This document shows positions 1 through 6,035 of a DNA stretch of 9,594 bases, piece after piece. The position numbers were made by a program, and so were the translations under genes. The DNA lies in NCBI GenBank assembly GCA_005240015.1, contig SBBV01000193.1, positions 1-9,594 of the forward strand, written 5' to 3'. Source of the DNA: Candidatus Odyssella thessalonicensis. Its GTDB lineage: Bacteria; Pseudomonadota; Alphaproteobacteria; Bin65. The notes beneath the pieces are model-generated. The model did no database searches, was not told where the DNA came from, and was given only the letters and a program-made list of their open reading frames with translations. Within the stretch, counting starts at the first letter, position 1, and every line of letters begins with the position of its first letter.

Positions 1-399
1 CGCGCGCGCCACCTCGATCTCGGGCGAGATGGTCACGTCGATCGGCATGTGCTCGTGGCTGAAGAGGTTCGACCACTGGGGATCGAGATAGGACTGCGCG
101 CGCACGCGCGCGATCTTGACCGGCACGTCGAACAGCGCGTGCGCGAGCTTGCACGCGATCATGTTGACTTCGTCGGAATAGGTGACGGCGACGATCATGT
201 CGGCGTCGCGCGCGCCGGCGCGCTCGAGCACGTCGGGGTGCGACGCGAAGCCGGCGATGGCGCGGAAATCCTCGCTCTCGCCGATCTTCTGGATCAGCTC
301 GGGCGCCTTGTCGATGACGGTGACGCGGTTGTTCTCGGCGGCAAGGTGGCGGGCGATGGTGAGCCCGACCTGCCCTGCCCCGCACACGATGACTTGCAT
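1..399 (-). CDS. trkA: TrkA, NAD-binding regulatory subunit of Trk potassium uptake (N-terminal part)
   Basis: The first 133 codons of a gene that continues past the left edge of the window. TrkA is the cytoplasmic, NAD(H)-binding subunit that gates the TrkH/TrkG K+ channel. The visible part is the first RCK/TrkA-N domain. It begins MQVIVCGAGQVG, so the Rossmann glycine motif GAGQVG is at residues 7-12, and an acidic residue (D30) ends the second strand (NNRVTVIDK), as expected for NAD binding. Later blocks (GFASHPDVLERAGARDADMIVAV at about 50-72, SDEVNM at 75-80, KIARVR at 95-100) match the TrkA family. ATG at 397-399 is chosen because the Rossmann strand starts right after it. There is no clear Shine-Dalgarno; the upstream 166 bp are full of hairpins. 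It lies downstream of ntrX on the same strand, the usual alphaproteobacterial order. The family is normally about 450-460 residues, so roughly two thirds are outside the window. Confidence 0.93.
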   Translation of the reverse strand, partial: MQVIVCGAGQVGLTIARHLAAENNRVTVIDKAPELIQKIGESEDFRAIAGFASHPDVLERAGARDADMIVAVTYSDEVNMIACKLAHALFDVPVKIARVRAQSYLDPQWSNLFSHEHMPIDVTISPEIEVARA

Positions 400-408
400 G
401 GCGTTTCA

Positions 409-453
409 GGCGCCGTCAGGGCGCCGACTCCGGGCAACGGGGCGACGCCCCGT
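409..453. repeat. Two short GC-rich hairpins before trkA
   Basis: Two small perfect dyads lie directly upstream of the trkA start. One is GGCGCC-GTCAG-GGCGCC at 409-425 (6-bp stem). The other is ACGGGGC-GAC-GCCCCGT at 437-453 (7-bp stem, 3-nt loop). The nearer one ends 10 nt from the trkA ATG, so in mRNA it would sit where a ribosome must bind. Neither is followed by a T-run on the minus strand, so neither looks like an intrinsic terminator. A role in damping or tuning TrkA translation is an inference. Confidence 0.5.
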
Positions 454-465
454 GCTGCATAGGCG

Positions 466-563
466 GAAAGTTCACAGGAGTCGGGGAGCCAGGGAGAAAA
501 TTATGCCGCGCGCTACGCGCGCACCCATCGCCCTCACCGGCTCCCCGGCTCCTGTTCACTTTC
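466..563. repeat. Large imperfect inverted repeat between ntrX and trkA, with a nested palindrome
   Basis: Arms of 31 nt at 466-496 and 533-563 are complementary at 26 of 31 positions by my count. Uninterrupted blocks include GGCTCCCCG-type and CTCCTGT-type runs. The 36-nt centre contains a second dyad, GCGCGC-TAC-GCGCGC, near 506-520. The right arm begins 1 nt past the ntrX stop codon (565-567). On the minus strand the structure could act as a 3' stabiliser or attenuator, but there is no T-run after it, so it is not a standard terminator. Length and nesting resemble REP/MITE-type dispersed palindromes. Whether it is repeated elsewhere cannot be seen here. Confidence 0.7.
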
Positions 564-564
564 T

Positions 565-1965
565 TCAGGCGTCGTAGCTGCGCGAGCGGGCCTCGCCGCG
601 CTCGGCGTCGGCCACGCCCAGGAGCTTCAGCTTCCGATGCAGCGCCGAGCGCTCCATGCCGATGAACGCCGCCGTCCGCGAGATGTTCCCGCCGAAGCGC
701 GCGATCTGGGCCATCAGGTACTCGCGCTCGAACGCCTCGCGCGCCTCCCGGAGCGGCATGGTCATGATCTCGGCCGCCTTGTCGAGCCGCGGCAGCGGCG
801 GCTCGGCGCCGATGATCTCGGGCGGCAGCTGGCGCGCCGTGATCACGTGCATGTCGTTGGCCGGCGTCATGATCAGGAGCCAGTCGATGACGTTGCAGAG
901 TTGGCGCACATTGCCGGGCCAGGAATAGGCCTGGAGCGCCGCGAGCGCGTCCTCGCCGAGCACGCGGGCGGGCAAGCCCGCCCGTTGCGCGGCGCTCGCC
1001 ATCAGGTGGCGGGCCAGCGCCGGGATGTCCTCGCGCCGGCCGCGCAGCGGCGGCACGTCGATCGGCACCACGCGCAGTCGATAGAAAAGGTCCTCGCGGA
1101 ACCGGCCTTGCTCGATCAGCGTGTTCAAATCCTTGGCCGTGCTCGCGATCACGCGCACATCGACCTTGCAGGGCTCGGAACCGTTCAGGCGGTGCACGGC
1201 CTGGTCTTGGAGCACGCGCAGGAACTTGGCCTGGGTCTCGAGCGGCATGTCGCCGACTTCGTCGAGCAGCAGCGTGCCGCCATGCGCCTCCTCGAGCGTG
1301 CCCACCTTGCGCAACGGGCCGTCGACGCCGAACAGTTCGCCCTCCATGCGGTCAGGATGCATCGTGGCGCAGTTCAGCACCACGAACGGACCGTCGCGGC
1401 GCAGCGAGCGCGCGTGGATGAGGCGCGCCACCACTTCCTTGCCGGCGCCGGCCGGGCCGGTGATCAGCACGCGGCTGTTGGTCGGCGCCACGCGCTCGAT
1501 CATCTGATTGACCTGCGCCACCGCCGCCGAGTTGCCGACGAGATTCCAGTCGACGCCGGCGCGGAACTTCAGCTCCTCGTTCTCGCGGCGGAGCCGCGCC
1601 GCCTCGATCGCGCGCTGGCAGACGACGAGCAGGCGGTCGGTCTTGAACGGCTTCTCGAGGAAGTCGTAGGCGCCCTTCCGGATCGCGGCCACGGCGAGCT
1701 CGACCGTGCCGTGTCCGCTGATCATGACGACGGGCACCGAAGGGTGCTCGGCGCGGATCGCGTCGAGCACGCCCATGCCGTCCATGCGGCTGCCTTCGAG
1801 CCAGATATCGAGCAGGACCAGCGCCGGCCGGCGCATGCGGATGGCGCCCAACGCCGCGTCGGCGTCGCCCGCCGCGCGTGTCTCGTAGCCTTCGTCCTGC
1901 AGTGTATCGGCGATGATCGTACGGATATCTGCTTCGTCGTCGACGATCAGAATCTCTTGCGCCAT
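565..1965 (-). CDS. ntrX: NtrX, response regulator of the NtrYX two-component system
   Basis: 466-residue NtrC-family response regulator, partner of NtrY. The receiver domain is residues 1-125, with acidic pocket D9/D10, phospho-acceptor D53 (LVLLDIW), S84 and K105. The AAA+ domain spans about 140-380: Walker A GPAGAGKE at 170-177, Walker B LLLDEVGD at 232-239, arginine-rich [12 protein letters not shown] at 290-301, and sensor II WPGNVRQL at 349-356. A Fis-type helix-turn-helix lies at about 424-450 (GGNISRTAAFIG then SALHRKLKLLG). The sigma-54-contacting GAFTGA loop is absent: ELFG at 210-213 runs into a short segment before EEAHGGTLLLDEV. That absence is a known trait of NtrX and implies action by DNA binding without sigma-54 remodelling. 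The ATG at 1963-1965 has GGGAG (1969-1973) 3 nt upstream. The 54-nt gap to ntrY fits one transcript with it. Confidence 0.96.
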   Translation of the reverse strand: MAQEILIVDDEADIRTIIADTLQDEGYETRAAGDADAALGAIRMRRPALVLLDIWLEGSRMDGMGVLDAIRAEHPSVPVVMISGHGTVELAVAAIRKGAYDFLEKPFKTDRLLVVCQRAIEAARLRRENEELKFRAGVDWNLVGNSAAVAQVNQMIERVAPTNSRVLITGPAGAGKEVVARLIHARSLRRDGPFVVLNCATMHPDRMEGELFGVDGPLRKVGTLEEAHGGTLLLDEVGDMPLETQAKFLRVLQDQAVHRLNGSEPCKVDVRVIASTAKDLNTLIEQGRFREDLFYRLRVVPIDVPPLRGRREDIPALARHLMASAAQRAGLPARVLGEDALAALQAYSWPGNVRQLCNVIDWLLIMTPANDMHVITARQLPPEIIGAEPPLPRLDKAAEIMTMPLREAREAFEREYLMAQIARFGGNISRTAAFIGMERSALHRKLKLLGVADAERGEARSRSYDA

Positions 1966-2019
1966 GCGCTCCCACCAGTTTGCGGCCCCGAACGTCCCCT
2001 TCGGACCGCGGCTCGTATC

Positions 2020-4227
2020 CTATTCCGCCGCTTCGCCGCGCGCTACAGGAGTTTCCGCTGCCGCGGCCGGCCATATCAGCGCAACTCTAGCGCCCCCTTC
2101 CGGCCGATTTTCCATTTTCAGTTCGCCGCCGTGATCCTCGACGATCTTGCGCGCGATGGCGAGGCCGAGGCCGGTGCCGCGCGCGCGCGTCGTCACATAG
2201 GGCTCGGTCAGGCGGGGCAGGAGATCGAGCGGCAGGCCCGTGCCGTCGTCGAGCACGGCGATGACCGCCTTACCGCTGTCACGCTCGAGCCGCACCTCTA
2301 TGCGGCCTTTCCGGCGCTTCTTCGCGTCTTTCTGTTCGCCCGCCGGCTCGAGGATCGCCGCGGCGGCGTTGCGCAGCAGATTGGTCAGCGCCTGGCCGAG
2401 CAGCCGCGCATCGCACGGCACCGCGAAGCGCCCCGGCGGCGCCGTCAGCACGTATTCGATGTCGGGATGCGCGTTGTGCTCCAGGAACATCGCGTGGTTG
2501 GCGATCTCGCGCAGCTCCTCGTTGCGGATGACCGGCACCGGCATGCGCGCGAAGCTCGAGAACTCGTCGACGAGGCGGCCGATGTCGCCCACTTGGCGGA
2601 TGATCGTCTCGGTGTAGGTCTTGAACGTGTCAGGATCGGACGTGATCTGCGCCAGGTATTTGCGCCGGAGGCGCTCGGCCGAGAGCTGGATCGGGGTCAA
2701 AGGATTCTTGATCTCGTGCGCGATCCGGCGCGCCACGTCGGCCCAGGCGGCCTTCCTCTGCGCCGACTGCAGCTCGGTGATGTCGTCGAAGGTGATGACA
2801 AAGCCCATCACCTCCTCGCGCACCTGCTCGGCCGCAATGCGTGCCAAGAGCGTGCGCTGCCGCCCCTCGCGCAGGACCTGGATCTCGCGGTCGTGCAGTT
2901 TCTCGGGGCGCTCGAGCGCGGCCGCGACCAGCTCGCCCATCTCGGGCACGACCTCGGCCAGCGGATCGCCGACGCGCGCCTGCAGGTTCGTGGCAAGGAG
3001 CTCTGCGGCCGAGCGGTTGGGAAGGTTGATGCGGCCCTTGGTGTCGAGGCCGATCACGCCGGCCGAGACGCCGGCGAGCACGGTTTCGGTGAATTCGCGC
3101 CGCGAGTCGAGCTGGCGGTTGGCCTCGATCAGCTGCTCGCGGTTGCGCGCCAACTGCGCCGTCATGCGGTTGAACGAGCGCGCAAGGCTGCCGAGCTCGT
3201 CGTCGGCGCGGCGCGCATTGACTCGCACGTTGAGCTCGCCCGTCCCCACCCGCTCGGCCGCGGTGATCAGATCGCCGATCGGTCGCACGAGCTGGTTCGC
3301 GATCATGAAGCCGAGCCAGACCGCCGCGAGCAGCAGCAGGAGCGAAACCCCGCCGAACAGCAGGTAGAACGAGAGCTGCACGCTCGAGCGCTGGCCCTCG
3401 AGCCGCACATAGTCGTCGACGGCGTTCCTGAGCTGCCCGACATGGCGCACGAGGTTCACGTCGAGCGGCCGCTCCATTACGAGATAGATGTCGGCGTCGA
3501 TGTAGAGCGCCAGCCGCGCCATCGCCCGCAGCATGTGCGACTTCGAGCCCGAGGTGAGGACGAGGATCTCGCTCTCCTTGAGCCGTGGGATGGCCGGCTC
3601 GAGATCGCGCGCATAGTCGAGGCCGAGGCCGAGCCCCGAATCGACCAGCACGCGCCTGTTCGCATCGAACACGTAGACGCCGGTGATGCCGCGCTCCTTG
3701 GCCTGGGACTGCACATAGGGGGCGAGCAGGCCCGGCGTGCCCATGAGCTGGATCGCGGCCTTGTTGACGTCGTCGGCGAGGCCCTGGAGGTCGTTGCGCG
3801 CGGCCTCGTATTTCTCGGCGAGGTAGGAATCGGTGATGGCGAGCGATTCGCGCAGCGCCGTGCCGACGCGGTCGCTGAACCAGGCCTGGATGCCGAAATT
3901 GAAGAAGAGCGCCGAGAACACGGCAACGATGATCGCCGGCGTCACGGCGAGAAGGCCGAACAGCAGCACGAGCCGCGCATGGAGGCGCGAGCCCGCCCGC
4001 CCCTTCCGCCGCTCGACCCAGAGGCGGACGAGCCGCTGCGCCACCAGCATGCCGAGCGGCAGCAGCAGCACGAGGTCGAGGATGATGAGGGCGAGCAGCG
4101 TGTTGGGGTCGGGGCCAAATGGCGGCGAGCCTGTCAGCGCGATATAGGTGGCGATGCCCGAGGCCAGCGCCGCGAAAGTCAGCGCGAGCGCCAGGTTCCG
4201 CGCCAGGCGGTGCCGCTGCGCCCACAC
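2020..4227 (-). CDS. ntrY: NtrY, membrane-bound sensor histidine kinase
   Basis: 735 residues from the GTG at 4225-4227. Membrane segments lie at about 10-32, 43-65 and 85-108, then an extracytoplasmic sensor region of about 110-285, then a fourth segment at 286-309. HAMP covers about 310-362 (NQLVRPIGDL), PAS about 375-485 and HisKA carries H504 (RIAHEIKNPLTPIQ). The ATPase domain has N-box NLLRNAAAA (617-625), G1 LDDGTG (659-664) and G2 GTGLGLA (684-690). All catalytic motifs are intact. NtrY phosphorylates NtrX, whose gene follows after 54 nt; the pair is linked to nitrogen and redox control in alphaproteobacteria. The start is uncertain. The reading frame stays open upstream to a TAA at 4327-4329, and the extra residues (NRWTRLY just before VWAQR) read like the basic segment before the first helix, but the frame has no ATG. 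A CTG at 4285-4287, with AGG 6 nt upstream, is an alternative. Two promoter-like elements precede the gene. Confidence 0.95.
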   Translation of the reverse strand: MWAQRHRLARNLALALTFAALASGIATYIALTGSPPFGPDPNTLLALIILDLVLLLPLGMLVAQRLVRLWVERRKGRAGSRLHARLVLLFGLLAVTPAIIVAVFSALFFNFGIQAWFSDRVGTALRESLAITDSYLAEKYEAARNDLQGLADDVNKAAIQLMGTPGLLAPYVQSQAKERGITGVYVFDANRRVLVDSGLGLGLDYARDLEPAIPRLKESEILVLTSGSKSHMLRAMARLALYIDADIYLVMERPLDVNLVRHVGQLRNAVDDYVRLEGQRSSVQLSFYLLFGGVSLLLLLAAVWLGFMIANQLVRPIGDLITAAERVGTGELNVRVNARRADDELGSLARSFNRMTAQLARNREQLIEANRQLDSRREFTETVLAGVSAGVIGLDTKGRINLPNRSAAELLATNLQARVGDPLAEVVPEMGELVAAALERPEKLHDREIQVLREGRQRTLLARIAAEQVREEVMGFVITFDDITELQSAQRKAAWADVARRIAHEIKNPLTPIQLSAERLRRKYLAQITSDPDTFKTYTETIIRQVGDIGRLVDEFSSFARMPVPVIRNEELREIANHAMFLEHNAHPDIEYVLTAPPGRFAVPCDARLLGQALTNLLRNAAAAILEPAGEQKDAKKRRKGRIEVRLERDSGKAVIAVLDDGTGLPLDLLPRLTEPYVTTRARGTGLGLAIARKIVEDHGGELKMENRPEGGARVALIWPAAAAETPVARGEAAE

Positions 4228-4323
4228 ATAGAGCCGCGTCCAGCGGTTATAGGTGACGTTCGCCTGTTCGGCGGCGCGTTGGGTCAGGGTGCACCTGGCG
4301 GCAATGCGTGGGCCATTCTGGTT

Positions 4324-4353
4324 ATTTTACGATGCTGCGGAGTCAGATGTCCA
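4324..4353 (-). promoter_or_regulatory. Candidate sigma-70-type promoter for ntrY
   Basis: On the minus strand TGGACA (4353-4348) and TAAAAT (4329-4324) each match the consensus hexamers at 5 of 6 positions, with an 18-bp spacer. Transcription would begin near 4317, about 90 nt upstream of the GTG start of ntrY. It lies in an AT-richer stretch unlike the surrounding coding DNA. This is a pattern match only. Confidence 0.5.
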
Positions 4354-4370
4354 ACGCATTGATTTTGTTT

Positions 4371-4386
4371 TGCAAACGAAACGCCA
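4371..4386 (-). promoter_or_regulatory. Candidate sigma-54 (-24/-12) promoter for ntrY
   Basis: The minus strand reads TGGCGTTTCGTTTGCA. Against the RpoN consensus TGGCACG-N4-TTGCA, both invariant blocks (TGGC and TTGCA) are exact and the GG-to-GC spacing is exactly 10 nt; only the middle ACG is poor (GTT, no match). Transcription would start about 12 nt beyond, near 4360, upstream of every candidate ntrY start. A second element of the same kind precedes ntrB, which supports both calls. It suggests that an activator such as NtrC controls ntrYX directly. Confidence 0.62.
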
Positions 4387-4437
4387 TGGAAAGGCGGTCT
4401 GCCGAGCGGACGCCGGCACTGCTTGACAAATCAATAA

Positions 4438-4561
4438 GCCTTCAGCGCGTTACGATCACCGCCATCGACGGCGCGGGCGCGTCGGCCAGCTCGAAGCGCT
4501 GGACGGAACGCCGATCATCGACCTGAAGCCGGTGCTCGACGAGGACGTCGGCCGGCGCTGA
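4438..4561 (+). pseudogene. 3' fragment of a trmO-like gene (second, shorter copy)
   Basis: This is a degraded copy of the last 40 or so codons of the trmO-like gene at 5194-5608. It encodes QRVTITAIDG, then after a frameshift GQLEALDGTPIIDLKPVLDEDVGRR and TGA (4559-4561). Compared with 5481-5608 it is 4 nt shorter (124 against 128 nt). The missing bases fall in the variable middle stretch and break the frame. Outside that stretch I count 32/34 and 66/74 identical bases. Homology begins abruptly at GCCT (4438), preceded by unrelated AT-rich DNA, so the catalytic core is entirely absent. It ends 21 nt from the convergent stop of the membrane-protein gene. It cannot make a functional enzyme and is best read as a remnant of duplication or replacement. 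Confidence 0.8.
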
Positions 4562-4582
4562 GCGTGCACCGCGCCGGACCGC

Positions 4583-5062
4583 TCAGCCGGGCGACCGTGC
4601 GCATTCCTCGGCCACGCGGCGCACGTACCTGCCGAAATCGGGATCCTCGCCCTCAAGCAGGCGCGGCAGGGCGCTTCTGAAGTCCTGCCGCTTGCACCAG
4701 GTGCGGATGTAGTCGTCCCAGGTCGACCACAGGCGCTTCGTCTGCGGCGTCATCCTCTCTTCGTAGACGAGGATGAAGGCGCGCTCGAAGAGCGAGATCA
4801 GGATGTCAAAGATGATCTTCTTGCGCTCCTGCTGCTCGGGCGACAGCTCATGCTCGGGCACCTCCTCGGAGCTCAGCCGCAGATCGGCGTTGTCGAGCAG
4901 AAGCTTCGAAAAGTCGGCGTACTCGTCCGAGAGCTTTTGATAGATCTCTTCTTCCTCGATCTGCCGCTCCTTGCGACGCTCGAGCATGTAGACGGTGATG
5001 GCGAACGGCAGGCCGATCACCGTCACGATGTAGCTGAGCAATTCCCAGGTTTCGTGGGACAT
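4583..5062 (-). CDS. Small single-pass membrane protein of unknown function
   Basis: 159 residues from the ATG at 5060-5062. One hydrophobic helix at about residues 6-27 (WELLSYIVTVIGLPFAITVY) is followed by a positive, then strongly charged stretch (LERRKERQIEEEE) and a mostly helical region. This predicts a short N-terminus, a membrane anchor and a cytosolic domain of about 130 residues. The latter carries KKIIFDILISLFERAFILVYE at 81-101 and an aromatic-rich segment RLWSTWDDYIRTWCKRQDF at 110-128. I recognise no catalytic motif. Similar anchored hypothetical proteins are scattered among bacteria, but I cannot name the family. The chosen ATG puts the helix at the N-terminus; a longer reading of the frame to 5269 would only add arginine-rich sequence lying antisense to trmO. 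AGAGGA lies about 15 nt upstream, too far to be convincing. The gene sits alone between two trmO remnants, divergent from one and convergent with the other. Confidence 0.72.
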   Translation of the reverse strand: MSHETWELLSYIVTVIGLPFAITVYMLERRKERQIEEEEIYQKLSDEYADFSKLLLDNADLRLSSEEVPEHELSPEQQERKKIIFDILISLFERAFILVYEERMTPQTKRLWSTWDDYIRTWCKRQDFRSALPRLLEGEDPDFGRYVRRVAEECARSPG

Positions 5063-5193
5063 CGCTGGGCTCGACGATCCTCTTCGTGACGTGGCCGGCG
5101 CTCGAATCGCGACCGGCAAACGTAGCATATCGCCGAAGCCGTGCGGCGAGCGCCGGTGTTTCCTGACGCGGCCTGCCGCACAGGGAGAAGAAC

Positions 5194-5608
5194 GTGGCGA
5201 AATTTCGAACTGAAACAAATCGGACGAGTCGAGTCTCCGCTCACCGATCCCGGCGCGGCGCCGAAGCAAGCCGACGAAGGTGCGCCGCCAGCCTGACTCG
5301 TCTTCGACGCCGAGGTGTGCGACAGCCTCGGCAGCCTTCGCCCCGGCGACGAGATCATCCTCATAACCTGGCTCGATCGCGGGCGGCGCGACGTCTTAAG
5401 CTTGCATCCGCGCGGAGACACGGCGCGGCAGCGTGAGGGCGTCTTCAGCACGCGCTCGCCGCACCGCCCCAATCCGATCGGCCTCCACCGCGTTACGATC
5501 ACCGCCATCGACGGGCGGCGTATCGAGGTCCACCATCTCGAAGCGCTCGACGGCACGCCGATCCTCGACGTGAAGCCGGTCCTCGACGAGGACGTCCGCC
5601 GGCGATGA
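5194..5608 (+). pseudogene. trmO: TrmO/TsaA-like tRNA t6A methyltransferase, broken by a frameshift and an in-frame TGA
   Basis: TrmO uses S-adenosylmethionine to methylate t6A37 of certain tRNAs. The C-terminal two thirds read cleanly: LRPGDEIILITWL, RRDVLSLHPRGD, the family signature GVFSTRSPHRPNPIGLHRV, then LEALDGTPILDVKPVLDED and TGA (5606-5608). The same frame continues upstream as FELKQIGRVESPL, TDPGAAPKQADEGAPPA, a stop codon TGA at 5294-5296, then LVFDAEVCDSL. The family usually has Trp here (PxAWLVFD), so TGG has probably become TGA. The natural start, GTG at 5194 with AGGGAGAAG just upstream, is one base out of frame. Removing one A from the AAA after GTGGCG gives MANFELKQIGRVESPL. 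Two lesions make it a pseudogene; restart at GTG 5315 would lose the N-terminal strands. Its last 128 nt are repeated at 4438-4561. Confidence 0.82.
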
Positions 5609-5634
5609 ATGGCCGCCATGTCCAGCGATTCGGC

Positions 5635-5663
5635 TTGACTTTGTTTCTATATTGTTCTACACA
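5635..5663 (+). promoter_or_regulatory. Orphan promoter-like sequence with an SOS (LexA)-like box
   Basis: TTGACT (5635-5640) and a weak TACACA (5658-5663) are separated by 17 bp. Inside the spacer, GTTT-N7-GTTC (5643-5657) matches the alphaproteobacterial LexA box GTTC-N7-GTTC at 7 of 8 defined bases, with the usual AT-rich centre. A LexA box between -35 and -10 is the normal layout of a repressed SOS promoter. However, no gene follows on the plus strand before ntrC is reached in antisense. It could be a relic of a lost gene or a chance match. Confidence 0.3.
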
Positions 5664-5834
5664 ATCGAAACTTGGCTCATTGGGAGCCGGTCGGACGGCG
5701 AGGTCCTCAGGGCGTCGCGCGTGCGTTGCTCTTTTGAGATCGTGGAACTTGATTGCACCAAGCTCGCCATTTTCGCGCGACGCTTGAACCCCGACATTCG
5801 CCCGCGGCGCGTCTTTGGCGGTTGCTGACCCGCC

Positions 5835-5864
5835 AGTTTACGTTTGTTGACGAATGTTGACGTT
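5835..5864. repeat. Three 10-bp direct repeats (TGTTGACG-type)
   Basis: Consecutive units AGTTTACGTT, TGTTGACGAA and TGTTGACGTT have a period of exactly 10 bp, about one helical turn, so each TTGACG would face the same side of the DNA. The arrangement resembles a multi-site operator for a regulator binding direct repeats, but no adjacent gene explains it. It could also be a minor offshoot of the 10-bp array 100 bp away. Confidence 0.45.
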
Positions 5865-5961
5865 TCGCGGCCCCTCCCCCCGTTAACATCACGCCGCCCA
5901 GGCTCAAACGCAGCCAGGCGAGCGAAACGAAGGGTCTCGCGAAAAGCCCAGATCGGCGGGT

Positions 5962-6035
5962 GAGAAAGCCGACAAAAGCCGACCGCAAGGGCGAAAAAAG
6001 CCAACAAAAGCCTACAAAAGGCGACAAAAGCCTAC
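5962..6035. repeat. 10-bp tandem repeat array (consensus near CNACAAAAGC)
   Basis: Seven consecutive 10-bp units and a partial eighth: GAGAAAGCCG, ACAAAAGCCG, ACCGCAAGGG, CGAAAAAAGC, CAACAAAAGC, CTACAAAAGG, CGACAAAAGC, CTAC. The A4 tract recurs once per helical turn, which predicts intrinsic DNA bending. Units 3 and 4 are the most diverged. Directly after a 12-nt gap, 3.6 units of the same repeat occur in the opposite orientation (6048-6083), creating the large hairpin annotated as the ntrC terminator. Confidence 0.8.

Larger units (their letters stand above)
5609..5961. other. Gene-free stretch between trmO and the 10-bp repeat array
   Basis: I see no credible gene here on either strand; the open frames lack a plausible start, codon bias or recognisable motif, and no tRNA-like fold is evident. 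The stretch is AT-richer than its neighbours around 5635-5670. It contains a promoter-shaped sequence with an SOS-like box (5635-5663), a 5-5-5 dyad ATTGT-TCTAC-ACAAT (5651-5665) and three in-phase 10-bp direct repeats (5835-5864), listed separately. Confidence 0.55.

Noticed and set aside
637..4362. A 1241-codon plus-strand open frame spanning ntrX and ntrY antisense
   Set aside because: It is the GC-driven complement of two clearly recognised genes; the translation is rich in Arg, His, Asp and Glu, with no domain signal.
4422..4427. Plus-strand TTGACA before the trmO fragment as a promoter
   Set aside because: No acceptable -10 lies 16-19 bp downstream (CGCGTT at 17 bp), and only a broken gene follows.
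5063..5269. Longer start for the small membrane protein
   Set aside because: The added part is antisense to the trmO remnant, Arg/Pro/Ser-rich, and would bury the membrane helix in the middle of the protein.
5605..5787. 60-codon plus-strand open frame starting at an ATGA overlap with the trmO stop
   Set aside because: The translation has no recognisable feature, it follows a pseudogene, and the overlap is easily coincidental.
5657..6027. Two overlapping minus-strand open frames between trmO and ntrC, each about 110 codons
   Set aside because: Their N-terminal parts are translations of the 10-bp repeat array and the rest has no motif, ribosome-binding site or consistent composition.
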